Source: Diphasiastrum complanatum (taxonomy: Eukaryota; Streptophyta; Lycopodiopsida; Lycopodiales; Lycopodiaceae). From it: DNA of 64,000 nucleotides. Numbering within the stretch: the stretch's first letter is position 1; each line of letters begins with the position of its first letter. The stretch is from positions 63,178,622 to 63,242,621 of the forward strand of contig CM055092.1 in the NCBI GenBank assembly GCA_029204225.1, read 5' to 3'. The position numbers and the translations under genes were made by a program. Positions 53,086-63,910 of the stretch are shown one piece after another. Below the pieces are notes generated by a model. It was not told where the DNA came from. It saw only the letters and a program-made list of their open reading frames with translations, and made no database searches.

Positions 53086-53700
53086 CCCACCTCACCTCAC
53101 CTCACCCCAGCCTTGTCATCAGGCCCAGGGGGTGGCTCGCATCTTGCGAGCTCGGTTCCCCTTTGGCCCCGGTGCCCTCCTGACCACATCTTTTTTTTTT
53201 TTTTTTAAACTAGCTGCCCAGATGCCACGTGTCCAGGCAGCTAGTTTTAATCCCATAAGCGAATTTTGCAAGGGAATTGGGAGAAGAGAAACCCACCCAG
53301 TTCCTTGCACGTGTGTGTGTGTGTGTGTGTGTGAGCCTCGTGCCCGACGCCATCCCAACGCTAGCCGGGTAGGCGCCACCAAGGTGCCCTGCCCAGGACC
53401 ACAGCTCGGCGTCGCCCCCCAAAATTCACCCACGTCCTGATTTTGGCGGGCACCCGAGCACGGGGCACGCTTCCGGGGCCAAACCCCTCCCACGCGCGGC
53501 CCGTGATCTAAAGCCCTAGCGCAGGGGGTGGGTCAGATATTGAGAAAAAAACGCTACTCCCCAAAAAGGTTGACTCTCTCACCCACTACTCTGAATGATA
53601 ATGAATGAATGAATCCATGAAGCTGCATCTTCAACTGCATGTCACCGAGTGAGAACAAGGCCTTAATAGGCGTCAATTCTGCATTGGAAACGGGATTCGG
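53086..53700. other. GC-rich region upstream of the receptor kinase
   Basis: Composition shifts abruptly to GC-rich. It includes a (ctcac)n stretch at about 53090-53107, a T-tract at 53191-53206, a 12-bp perfect inverted repeat (53207-53218 / 53236-53247, aaactagctgcc) around a 17-nt loop containing cacgtg, and a (GT)n tract at about 53311-53332. The long frames on both strands here are a GC effect with low-complexity products. It may be promoter sequence or the edge of another repeat. Confidence 0.5.
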
Positions 53701-53886
53701 ATGGCGAAGAAGGAAAGGTCAATGCAGTTGCTGCAGCAGCAGCTAGGAAAACAATCCCAATCCGAAGCAGCGAAGCTTTTCTTTGATCGATATGAGGATC
53801 TGGTCATGGTATTCATGATACAATTACAGCGTCTTTTCACTAGCGATTTGGCATATGATGAGAGTGGGTTTGGATTGCTGATATAA
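53701..53886 (+). CDS. Possible upstream ORF in the receptor-kinase leader
   Basis: A 61-codon frame, MAKKERSMQLLQQQLGKQSQ onward, in the same frame as the kinase and ended by TAA about 105 bp before the first in-frame kinase ATG. It has no known domain. It could be a uORF if the transcript starts upstream of 53701, or part of an earlier exon. There is no direct evidence that it is translated. Confidence 0.25.
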   Translation: MAKKERSMQLLQQQLGKQSQSEAAKLFFDRYEDLVMVFMIQLQRLFTSDLAYDESGFGLLI

Positions 53887-54062
53887 ATCATGCTTCACAG
53901 AATGTGTGTGTGCACTTTGTGGACATGGCAGATATGGCTGGTCGCCCATTTATTGTAACAGTTTCGGGTTTTAAATCATGCTTCACAGAATGTGTGTGTG
54001 CATTTTGTCGACATGGCAGATATGGCTGGTCGGCCACTTATTGTAACAGTTTCTGGTTTTAA
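53887..54062. repeat. 88-bp tandem duplication in the receptor-kinase leader
   Basis: Copies 53887-53974 and 53975-54062 share atcatgcttcacagaatgtg and tgacatggcagatatggctg-like text, and end in ttgtaacagtttcgggtttt, with about six differences. Each copy contains several ATG triplets. Only the second copy is in the long open frame, so upstream ATG usage is affected. Confidence 0.93.
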
Positions 54063-54102
54063 AGGACCGATGTTCAGGCTTGTTCTTGAAAGATCCAAGC
54101 GA

Positions 54103-57100
54103 ATGACAGGAGGATGGCTGTTTTGGCAGCCTGTGCATAGGAATCTGGTGTTAGATTCGGTCTACTTATTGCTTCTCTGTTGGATATCATTCAACTTCTT
54201 TAGCTGTAATGATGGGGTAAGCGATGTAGAGGTTCAAGCATTGCTCAATTTGAGGGCGGCTTGGAGAGATCCACTGGGGAACCTTGCTAGTTGGAGCCTG
54301 CAGAACGATCCATGCAACTGGGTAGGCATTCATTGCTTAGCAGACAATTTGACAGGATCGATGCAGCTTACATCTCTCTCATTGAAAAGTTTGTTGGACG
54401 GAGGGGTGGTGGCAGCAGACATTGGGCAGCTCACAACTGTTACAATTCTCGATCTTTCCAACAATAAACTGACGGGTAAGCTTCCGGTTGAAATCGGGAA
54501 GCTGAAGAATCTTTTGGCTTTGGACATGTCGTCTAATTCCTTACAGGGCTCCATCCCTCGAGAGCTCGGAAATGCCACTAGTCTGAATGCTCTTGCACTT
54601 TACAACAACTCGCTTAGTGGAGATATCCCACGCGAGCTAGGCAACTTAACAAAGTTGAAGGTCATGTATCTCCACGCCAATTTGCTTACAGGAAGCATTC
54701 CCCCAGAGCTCGGAGACCTCAACAGCATCCAAGCACTCTATCTTTACTCTAACTTGCTTTCGGGATCCTTACCTACAAGTTTGGCCATGCTCATGAAGCT
54801 TGTGGTACTGCTAGTCTCACAAAACCAGCTGAGTGGCAGCATCAATCCATTATCCTTAAGAAACCTCACCAATCTCGCTTTTTTAGATTTGTCCGTGAAC
54901 AGCCTCAGTGGATCGATACCTCTGGAGCTGGGATTCCTTCCCTCCTTGCAGGCCTTGTATCTGAATAGTAACAATCTATCAGGAGAAATTCCTCCAGAGC
55001 TTGGAAAGCTCCCCGCTTTGCAAAATCTCTCTACTGGCAACATTTCAACCATCTTCTTTGGAGGCTTCTCTTCGGTGCGGCTATCCTCAAACAATCTTTC
55101 AGGACAGATTCCTTCAGAGCTTGGAGCTTTAAAGGGCTTGCAGCTATTGGAATTAAGCTACAATCGGCTGACAGGAACCATACCCATTTCAATCGGAAAC
55201 ATGACATCTCTGCAATGGATCGACCTCTGGTATAACAGTTTGCATGGGACCATTCCCAGAGAGATCGGGCTACTTTCAGGCTTGCGGATTCTCTCCTTAG
55301 GGGGGAATTTTCTATCTGGAAGCATTCCCCCTGAGGTCGGCTTCAGCAAACGACTAATTTATCTGGATCTCCAGCAGAATAACTTAAATGAATCAATCCC
55401 TTTGACGTTCAGATGGCTTAAGCAGGTGCAAATTCTAACCCTTGACTTCAACCAGCTCAGTGGCATCATTCCTAAGGAGCTTGGTGGGTTACGAAAGCTT
55501 CAAGTGCTTCAACTTCAAAATAATCAACTAACTGGAAACATTCCTAAAGAGCTTGGGCAGCTTCAAAGCTTGATCTTCTTAAACTTAGGTTTCAACTCTC
55601 TGAGCGGAAAAATTCCCTGGCAACTTAGCCTGATTAGAGGCATATCGCAGATCCTCTTTAGCAACAATCAGCTTGAGGGTGACATTCCCCCGGAGTTAGG
55701 ACGTCTACCATTTTTCCATTATAATCACTCTACTCTTCCCACCTTTAGTAAGCTTTTGTCTGGTCAATCTGCTCTGGACCTGAGCAACAACAAGCTCTCT
55801 GGTAGTATTCCATCCGAGCTCGGAAACTGCTCGGGCCTGAATGTGCTACTTCTTCATTACAATAAGCTGAGTGGAGCGATTCCTAAAGACATTGGGCGTT
55901 CGGCTGCGCTAGGAAGGCTTGAACTGCAAAACAATCTTCTGACCGGAGCCATCCCGGAGGGTCTAGCTAACTGCTCCTTGCTGTCAATTGTGAACCTGAG
56001 TAGCAACTTCTTTAACGGGAGCATTCCTGGCATTCTCAGTAAGTTATCTTTATTGAATACTCTTGATTTGTCAAACAACTCGCTGAGTGGGATTATTCCT
56101 GGTGAGATTGGCAATCTGAAGACGCTTCTGACTCTAGCACTCAACGACAACAATCTGGATGGTTCAATTTCTTTTAAATTAACCAACTTACCCATTCTTC
56201 AAACGATAAATCTCGCACAGAACAGGCTTGAGGGGAAAATACCAGCTGGTTTTGGTTCTCTCGTGCAACTGCAGATCCTAAACTTGGCACAGAATAAACT
56301 CTCTGGGGATATCCCTTCCGACATAAGAAATCTGCAGGATATTAGATACCTGGATTTGAGCTTTAATTTACTTTCTGGGAGCATTCCTGACACTTTCCAA
56401 TCGCTAAGCTACATGCAAGCTCTCTTGCTGCAAGGCAACAACCTGTCCGGAGAGATCCCTCCATCATTGGCCAACTGTACATATTTGCTGCAATTAAACC
56501 TTTCCAACAACTACTTAACCGGCGAGATACCAAGGCAGGGAGTGCTTGCAAGGTTTGATTCTAGTTCTTTCTCAGGCAATCCAGGCCTCTGTGGCCCTCC
56601 TCTTGCTCGCAAATGCCTGCCAGCTCCATCCTCAGCTCCCAAGAAAAAATCTATGAAAGCAGTTTGGATTGTGATTGCTGCTGTTGGCTCAGCTATGGCG
56701 ATGGCCATTATACTAGCCAGATTGAGATGGTGCATGAGAAGGTGGGTCATGAGCAGAAAGAAGCGCGATCCAGCTACAAAATTAGTGATGTTTGTGAAGG
56801 ATTTCCGCCATAGCTATGCAGACATCGTTGCGGCCACTGACTCCTACAGTGAGGATCGGCTGCTGGGCAAGGGTGGGTTCGGGGCAGTCTTCCACGCTGT
56901 GCTGCCACATGGACTCCACCTGGCAGTCAAACGCCTTGACCCAGTCAGCAGCATTGCAATGACCACCTCCTTCGAGGCTGAAATTACAACTCTGGGTCAC
57001 ATTAGGCACAGGAACTTGGTAGCCTTGAAGGGCTTCTACATCAGCCCCACTGAACAAGTCTTGCTCTATGAGTTCATGCCACGTGGAAACCTCCGTGAGT

Positions 57101-57720
57101 TCTTGCACATGCCTGAAAAGAACACCGAGCAAGAACTTTGGTCAGTTCGCCGCAACATCGCTCTAGGCACAGCACGAGCTCTTGAGTACCTTCATCGAGA
57201 TTGCTCCCCCCGCATTATCCATCGTGACGTGAAATCGTCCAATATCCTCCTTGATGAGAACTTGGAGCCACATCTCTCTGACTTTGGGTTAGCAAAGCTT
57301 ATAGAGGACTATGCAACTCATGTATCCACAGGCATGGCAGGAACATTTGGCTATGTTGCACCGGAAGTTGCACAAACAGGGAGATTCACTGAGAAGACAG
57401 ATGTGTTTAGCATGGGAATTGTGCTCTTAGAGTTGCTTACTGGCAAAGAACCTATTTTCAAGAATGAGGAACAAGAGTCACTCACTCTTGTTGAGTGGGT
57501 TAACATGCTCTATCGCCAAGGCAAGATATTAGAAGGTGTACACCCTAAGATGATTGTTTCCTCAACCTCATTCACAGAGCTTAAGAGGGTCTTTGAGCTT
57601 GGCCTCATGTGCACATCAGAACAACCATCCATAAGGCCAACAATGAGTGACATGGTTTCGTTCTTAGAATCTCTAGGAAAAGAAAACCAAGAACAAATGA
57701 TGACCATGGAACTATACTAG
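54103..57720 (+). CDS. LRR receptor-like protein kinase, single exon
   Basis: Plasma-membrane receptor kinase for an unknown ligand. From ATG 54103 it has 1205 residues. Parts: signal peptide (about 16-36, LVLDSVYLLLLCWISFNFF); LRR N-cap with CNWVGIHC; nearly 30 plant-type LRRs (LxxLxLxxNxLxGxIPxELG) at about 95-840; transmembrane segment about 854-874; kinase domain with GKGGFGAV loop (922-929), Lys943, HRDVKSSN (Asp1042; an RD kinase), DFG (Asp1060) and APE (1086-1088). Two breaks in LRR spacing occur (NLSTGNISTIFFGGFSSVRL and RLPFFHYNHSTLPTFSKLLS). The frame stays open upstream to ATG 53992 (1242 residues), but those extra ATGs lie in or near the duplicated leader and would bury the signal peptide, so I prefer 54103. 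No intron is needed. LRR subfamily not assigned. Confidence 0.95.
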   Translation: MTGGWLFWQPVHRNLVLDSVYLLLLCWISFNFFSCNDGVSDVEVQALLNLRAAWRDPLGNLASWSLQNDPCNWVGIHCLADNLTGSMQLTSLSLKSLLDGGVVAADIGQLTTVTILDLSNNKLTGKLPVEIGKLKNLLALDMSSNSLQGSIPRELGNATSLNALALYNNSLSGDIPRELGNLTKLKVMYLHANLLTGSIPPELGDLNSIQALYLYSNLLSGSLPTSLAMLMKLVVLLVSQNQLSGSINPLSLRNLTNLAFLDLSVNSLSGSIPLELGFLPSLQALYLNSNNLSGEIPPELGKLPALQNLSTGNISTIFFGGFSSVRLSSNNLSGQIPSELGALKGLQLLELSYNRLTGTIPISIGNMTSLQWIDLWYNSLHGTIPREIGLLSGLRILSLGGNFLSGSIPPEVGFSKRLIYLDLQQNNLNESIPLTFRWLKQVQILTLDFNQLSGIIPKELGGLRKLQVLQLQNNQLTGNIPKELGQLQSLIFLNLGFNSLSGKIPWQLSLIRGISQILFSNNQLEGDIPPELGRLPFFHYNHSTLPTFSKLLSGQSALDLSNNKLSGSIPSELGNCSGLNVLLLHYNKLSGAIPKDIGRSAALGRLELQNNLLTGAIPEGLANCSLLSIVNLSSNFFNGSIPGILSKLSLLNTLDLSNNSLSGIIPGEIGNLKTLLTLALNDNNLDGSISFKLTNLPILQTINLAQNRLEGKIPAGFGSLVQLQILNLAQNKLSGDIPSDIRNLQDIRYLDLSFNLLSGSIPDTFQSLSYMQALLLQGNNLSGEIPPSLANCTYLLQLNLSNNYLTGEIPRQGVLARFDSSSFSGNPGLCGPPLARKCLPAPSSAPKKKSMKAVWIVIAAVGSAMAMAIILARLRWCMRRWVMSRKKRDPATKLVMFVKDFRHSYADIVAATDSYSEDRLLGKGGFGAVFHAVLPHGLHLAVKRLDPVSSIAMTTSFEAEITTLGHIRHRNLVALKGFYISPTEQVLLYEFMPRGNLREFLHMPEKNTEQELWSVRRNIALGTARALEYLHRDCSPRIIHRDVKSSNILLDENLEPHLSDFGLAKLIEDYATHVSTGMAGTFGYVAPEVAQTGRFTEKTDVFSMGIVLLELLTGKEPIFKNEEQESLTLVEWVNMLYRQGKILEGVHPKMIVSSTSFTELKRVFELGLMCTSEQPSIRPTMSDMVSFLESLGKENQEQMMTMELY

Positions 57721-58031
57721 ATGTCATTCAATATGCATTAGGTTGAAGATAAGTACGAGTGATGTGGTTGGCCCATTTACGACACCACATGCTAGGCCTT
57801 GCTTTCACGATATTAATAGTTGTGAATGTGGACCATGTTCAGGAGCATGGATGGCATATAGACATCCTCGATGGTACTAAAGCTTTGCTTTCATTATACC
57901 AATGGTGGAGAGTGTGCATGGCATGTTCACATGCGTGGCAAGATCACAATGTTTATTGAAAGATAACATTTTTGTATTTCAAAGTAAAATAAGCTCATAA
58001 AGTACCGCATGTATTGAATAGAAGTGATATT

Positions 58032-58034
<3 letters not shown>
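57721..58034. other. 3' flank of the receptor kinase
   Basis: Presumed 3' UTR and terminator region. The short frame at 57759-57959 is unsupported. Confidence 0.5.

Positions 58035-58105
<71 letters not shown>
58035..58105. repeat. (CT)n microsatellite
   Basis: About 35 uninterrupted CT dinucleotides. Confidence 0.95.
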
Positions 58106-58108
<3 letters not shown>

Positions 58109-59001
58109 AAGCTTTTCCGCCCTTTTTTTGCTCATCCTTTAATCTCTAATAATGTCGCTTTAAGGTCTTCTAGCACCTATAATATCTTAACTATCTCCAC
58201 AATATTGTTCTAGCTAGCTAGATAAAGACATTCAGTTCTTTCTAAGGTTTGATTATAGGGAAAATGTGAATCTAACATGTCAATTTTGAATTAATAATTG
58301 GCCAATCTAGCACTTTTAGCTTAGCCAATTTTAGGGTTTCTATCATCATCTAGAAAATGTGTGTCTAGTTATTTATTGTGCTTATATTCAACATATTTGG
58401 TAGGGACTAGTGGGCACTAAGCCTAGCTTTTATCGAGCGCATTTCTCGAAGTAGGATACATCAGGGTTTCTAGTGATCTTACCGCGAACTTTGACTCTGT
58501 ACTATCACAATGTATGATGTTTACTTTGGGGCAAATTCGTGTTTCGTCACACAAGACGCTCATGTGAGATACAATTGTTTTTTTTGAGACTTACACTCAT
58601 TACACTCTCTTATCGCCTACGATGATGATCCTAGATGTGTTGGTTTTATGAGATGTCCTTACTATGGAGAGATTTGTGCCAACAACTTTAGTTTGAATAT
58701 TGGGATACACAAGCTCATATTATGGAATTCTTCTCTAGGTGAAGACCACAAGCAAACCTAGAGTCCGATGATCAGGATATAGATACTCTTATGTATGATC
58801 ATCATAGATATCAGAAATAGCGTACAACACAACATCCTCTTATAGTGTTCTTTGACTACAATAATATAAGTTCCTCCTACCAAGCTATCGTCAAGATCTC
58901 ACATAACAACTTTCTTTAGCTGCCTCAGTTGAGAGTATACACACTTGAGACGTATCACTTCATCTTATATACCTTTTGGAATTCAAAAGACATTAATAAA
59001 G

Positions 59002-59002
<1 letters not shown>
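58106..59002. other. Intergenic, no gene
   Basis: No recognisable frame or repeat. Confidence 0.4.
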
Positions 59003-59100
<98 letters not shown>

Positions 59101-59280
59101 CGACAAAGAAATTTCATATAAGTCTTAGGTGTCTGTCACACACACACACAATGGCAAAGAAAATTTCATACAAGTCTTAGCTGTGTGTCACACACACACA
59201 CACACACACACACACAATGTGTGTGTGTGTGTGTGTGTGTGTGCGCACACACACACACACACGCACGTGTGTGTGTGTAC
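59003..59280. repeat. Compound microsatellite: (CT)n(CA)n, duplicated unit, and (CA)n/(TG)n palindrome
   Basis: (CT) about 59003-59026 runs into (CA) about 59027-59099. Two copies of a roughly 55-60-bp unit follow (caaagaaatttcatataagt and caaagaaaatttcatacaag, each continuing cttag...gtcacacaca). Then (CA)n at about 59190-59215 is directly followed by (TG)n, cgcacac and a second (TG)n to about 59278, forming long self-complementary arms. The frame 58929-59180 is a product of the repeat. Confidence 0.9.
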
Positions 59281-62200
59281 AAGGTGAGCCCACATGGAAT
59301 CACAGTGACAATATGTCTTTTTTATTTCTAGAAAGACTTCTTAAAATTCTACAAAAGAAACATAAAATAAACTTTGATACCTAGGGACCACAAGGCTCTC
59401 CAAAAGGCAGATCCATTTTTATTTATTGAAAGTGGGGTCTACTCATTTTATTGTTTCACTTTGGCATATGTTTTTGGTTTGTTGAGAGGATGTACATTTG
59501 CCCATACTTTTAATAGTGTAATCAATGTGGCTACTAAAACAAGGGATGTCAATTGGGCTTTCATTGTGAATTATTATAATACTTCAATGTTTTATCATTT
59601 CCTAGGGAGGGTATAATGAAACTCTCATATGACCTAGTTTACCTTTAATATTGAGGTTAACTACAAGGTGTGACTTAGCTCAATCGTGCTAACCATGTAA
59701 TCATGATATAAGCATATTTTTCTTTCAAAGAAGTAAGAGCCTTGTTCACATGTGTTTTTCTTTTTGCAATTACTACAAGGGATTTTATGAGTATGAACAA
59801 GATCTCTAAATGGATCTAGTGGCTACTAAATTGGAGCATCCCCATGAAGAAACTTCCGGTTCCACAAATTCCAGATACACTAGAAAAAGATATCTTGCAA
59901 AATTGTCAACCAAGAATGTTATTAGAGGACTAAACAAATAGCTTTCATTGAACTGGGCATGCAATTGGAGGAGAGGCAGGCCCAAAGTTTGCACAATAGA
60001 TTAGCATGGCAATGCAAGAAGAGATAGTTGAGGCTTGTTTTTGTAATATAGTAGAGGAGGTCATGCAAAGGGTGGTGAGGCCATTTAGTTCTAAGGGAGA
60101 GATATTAAGTGATTTTGTATGAAAAACATATCTACACTCCTTGAACGTCTTTGTATATTATTGTCATAGATGAACAACTTTTGACTGCTTAGATAATGCG
60201 TGATTGCAATGTTGACTATATGGCATATATCTATATTTGAAAAATGCAAAATCTCGATCACTTGTGATATAGTAATTGACCATATTTCGTCCAAGAATAT
60301 GACGCTACAATCAATCCATTGAGAAAACATAAATATAATGATCATTTTCTTGAACTAGAAATTAATCAAGAATGATGGAAACTTGTTCTTGGTTTTAGCA
60401 TACATCTAATTGCTTGAAAAAATAAAGCACAAGAACATTAGGGAGAAGAAGAGAAGAAGCATAAGGCTAAAGATACAATCAATGCAAATAACCAACATGT
60501 CTCTCTCTCCAATGTGGGAGCTCACAATATAGGGTACATGATAGTGAAGAAACTATCACCAACCACTAGGAGTTATAAGTCGTCTACAATCATGAGCATG
60601 GAAAATTCCATGTGCCATTAGAGACCAAACTACTATAGAATGTGGTGCACTTCTCAAGTGAGAGTAGCCATGTTATGAGATTCTTCCAGGGACCTTTTAA
60701 AGGGAATTCCAATCACAACAAATGTTACAAGAAAAAACCTCGAGCACAGTGTGGAATCAAGACCTCAAGCAATGATCAAGAGCATCAATGAAAAAGCATT
60801 AACGAATCCACTTTAAATTCACACATCTACTAGGAGCAAGATATTTTAAGAAGTCAACAAGTAGTAGAATTAATCAATGAGCAAATAACAAGTCATGGCC
60901 CTCCATTTTGACCTAACATCAATCAACCACTTAAGCATTGTTGAGTTTGTAAAATAATATGAGTAATTGCTAAGTAGGGCTACCAATGTTAAAGGTAGAC
61001 ACCATAGTTGGTGCATTGTACTCAAATGCCAAAAGCACAAGATACTCTAGCTCAATGTACCCAAGTTTCAAGAAGAGTATAGTATGTCAAAGACGGGTAC
61101 GTTTTAATGAATTGGTCAGTTAAAAAGATAATTTGACACACATCGTGTAAGAAATCAACAAGAAAGCATTATTTTTAGGAAGAGCGGTAATAGATAGAAT
61201 ACTCATTTTTGTAATTTTTTTGATAAAGTCGGAATGCTAAAAAGAAACATAACCTCATACCTGGATGGTAGTGGCAGCATAATCCCAAGAAGTGTGACAA
61301 TTCACACATGTGGGAATGTCCTAATGTGTGAAATTGATCTCCTAAGCTTGGCTCATGCACTATAGATCACCTATTGATTGAAGTCCAAGATCAATGACAA
61401 GATCTAAGGCAAAAAGACCATTCTACATGCATTCATTCATTACCAAAAGGTGTTTCACATTTGTGGAAGCTTCATGAAATAAACTAAGTCCCAACAAGCT
61501 CCTCTCCTCGGGTAGAGAGAGGAAATACCACTTTTGGGCTCATCTAGAGAGAGAAGGCAATACAAGCAAAATTGGCAAATCTCCAAATTGACTCAAAAAA
61601 CTCATAGGTCTCATACATTAATGAAGGGAATGAAAGTACATATATAAACTCGTGGAGATCCAAGCTTAATTCCTATTGGACCCCTTAAACATAGCCTCTC
61701 TAATCCTGTTGGACGTGTGATGCAACATCCCTCATTTTTTATTGGACCCTTACAACACATCTCTCTCTTATGATTAGACCGTTTGACTTTTGCCACCACA
61801 TAGAGTGCATCACTCATCAAACCTAAAATTGACATGTGTAAGCAACCTAACTAGCTTGAGTTACATCACAATTGAATTTTGGCCTAATCATGACAAAACA
61901 TGTGTACTTGACCATTTGACCTCTAAAGGATCTTCGTCATGAATGGAATACTTCTTCTGATTGAGTCTCTTCGGATTACCCATCTGCCTTCTTTAGCCTT
62001 GTCTTTTTCATATTTGACTTGTGACCTTGGCTGTCGATCTTGCTAATGTTGTTGTTGGCAGTGTAACTGCTCCAGTGGATCCAAGCAAATCCACTCTCTC
62101 CCCTCCCCAAAATCGGTTGGTGGGGATGTTGTTGCTGGTAACTGTTCATGTTCAAGATTGGATCGGCGTGTGGAACACATAGTTGAAACTCGTTGAAGAT

Positions 62201-62715
62201 GTGACGAGACTAAAGATTGAACAAATTGTAACTAAATTTGTTTCGATCTTGCTGTAGTTGACTCGAAGATGAATATGGCAATGAGATGCAGGAATCAACT
62301 CTAATTTGACATGGATTTCTCATATGTCTCAAGAAACCTAAACTGTTGTAGAAGGTAATTTGAAGATGGATAGATGAATAAAAACATATTCTGGAGATGC
62401 TCTACAAAAGACTCTCATGCAATAGCTATTCCTCAAGCAAAAATCAACCACACAAAACAGGTGAAGAGAAACAAGGAAATAAACAAACGTTACAGAGAGT
62501 GAAACCTGTATAGCACTTGTCGAACAAAACTTGCCGCTTCATCAACATTGATAATGTACCTTGATAGTTGCAATATTTCAGTTGTTTTGTAGAGTAATGT
62601 GACTTACTCTGACATGCCCTTGTCAAAACAAGGCAGGGTGGGTGACGCTAAAATCTACCATCATTGATAGCAGATGTTGTAAGATATAGCTTGAGATGCA
62701 GGTATTATTGAGGTA
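59281..62715. other. Long AT-rich intergenic stretch
   Basis: Read on both strands; frames such as 59374-59616, 60091-60345 and 61611-61835 lack conserved motifs. No LTR termini, RNA gene or long repeat was recognised. Confidence 0.4.
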
Positions 62716-63089
62716 CTATGTCCTGAGGACCTCTGTGAACAAGAGATTCAGAACCGAATCTCTATCTGGATTTTCGAATCCGAGAAATATTGTGTATTGG
62801 CACATTGGAAATCTTATCAGCATGTGGAAAGACAAATAGATTTGAGTTTGTAGAAGGGGAGAAAAACTGTCAATTCCCTTTGGAGGTTGCTCTTGATTGG
62901 ACATTGTAGCAGTTGACGGAATATTGGTTTTGCTTTTCTTTCGACAAGGACTCATTTCATATTAGTGTCTTTTGACATTTTGGAGCTGGTATATTGTGCA
63001 GTAATGTAGAAGTTCGCAAGAAACTTCTCAATTGAGCAGCAGGTTTAACTGTTGGTTGCTATGGTGCTTGGGTGGTTGTTGTGAGGATC
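62716..63089 (-). other. Decayed continuation of the zinc-knuckle frame
   Basis: Minus-strand frame 62955-62716 (79 codons) lies downstream of the zinc-knuckle frame. No motif recognised. Confidence 0.3.
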
Positions 63090-63686
63090 TTATCGGGATT
63101 CATAACTGACGTGATGGGCAAGTAGGACCTTAGGTGGTTGTTTTGGACAGTCTTTGAAATTGTGTTTTCTAATACAGTCGGGACACTCAGCATGGTACTT
63201 GGTCTTGACTGGACAATCAACCATGAAGTGGCCAGTTTCACCACAGATGAAACATCTAGTGTGCAATGGCCCTTGTATAACGACATAGCCATCTTGTATG
63301 GCTAGTGGTTTTGGACTTTTTGGTGGATATTCATGATAAGTCAAGGAATGTCCAGATGGTGACGGTTGTTCTTCATATTGTTGGATTGTATGTGCTTGGA
63401 TAGGCAAATATGAAGGACAAGCATCAACAGGATGCGTAGCCCGGCAATGTGGGCACCATATTGTTTTTCGTCCATAAGGTACCTGTGCAGTGTTTGGCTG
63501 ACCAAGCATACTGCTTTGGATAGACTTCAAGGTTTGAAACTCATTGGTGAGAGTAGAGGAGCTTTTTGTGTATTGTATCAACTCCATGCTGAAATGAGAA
63601 GAGCCTCCATGAGTTAGATGCATCCATTGAGCTTCTTGATCATGATGGTTTTCTTGAGTGATGCCCCTATGATCATGCCCTTCCAT
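63090..63686 (-). CDS. Gag-like protein with three CCHC zinc knuckles
   Basis: A 198-codon frame from ATG 63686, starting MEGHDHRGITQENHHDQEAQ. It has three zinc-knuckle motifs: CPHCRATHPVDAC (residues 78-90, C-X2-C-X3-H-X4-C), CFICGETGHFMVDC (145-158, the classic C-X2-C-X4-H-X4-C) and CPDCIRKHNFKDC (168-180, again X3). The shortened knuckle also occurs in the gypsy gag near 36545 (WCPICSQHHTANEC), which suggests a Ty3/gypsy or related retroelement gag C-terminus. No capsid, protease or polymerase is attached inside the window. A host nucleic-acid-binding protein is possible but less likely. Confidence 0.5.
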   Translation of the reverse strand: MEGHDHRGITQENHHDQEAQWMHLTHGGSSHFSMELIQYTKSSSTLTNEFQTLKSIQSSMLGQPNTAQVPYGRKTIWCPHCRATHPVDACPSYLPIQAHTIQQYEEQPSPSGHSLTYHEYPPKSPKPLAIQDGYVVIQGPLHTRCFICGETGHFMVDCPVKTKYHAECPDCIRKHNFKDCPKQPPKVLLAHHVSYESR

Positions 63687-63868
63687 TCATATTGTGTGTG
63701 GTTGTGGATTTAGAGTGGATTAGATTTGCTATTATGTAGAGTGGATTAGCTTTCTTGCTTTCTTGTGGATTAATGTAGGAACTAGCATTCAGGTAAACTA
63801 AATAGGCTAGATCTGTGGTGTAGTTCTTGCATATCTCTTTACAGTCCAGTTCTTGATGTTCTTGGGAT

Positions 63869-63910
63869 GTCCAAGAATCAATAGACTGGTTGGTTTCTTG
63901 ATTCTTGGAC
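63869..63910. repeat. Perfect 13-bp inverted repeat
   Basis: gtccaagaatcaa (63869-63881) and its reverse complement (63898-63910) surround a 16-nt loop. It lies about 180 bp upstream of the minus-strand gag-like frame. Confidence 0.8.

Noticed and set aside
53119-53493. 124-codon minus and 102-codon plus frames
   Set aside because: GC-rich, include T-tract and GT-repeat translations (poly-Phe, Val-Cys repeats), no conserved motif.
58929-59180. 83-codon frame
   Set aside because: Mostly translation of (CT)n and (CA)n repeats.
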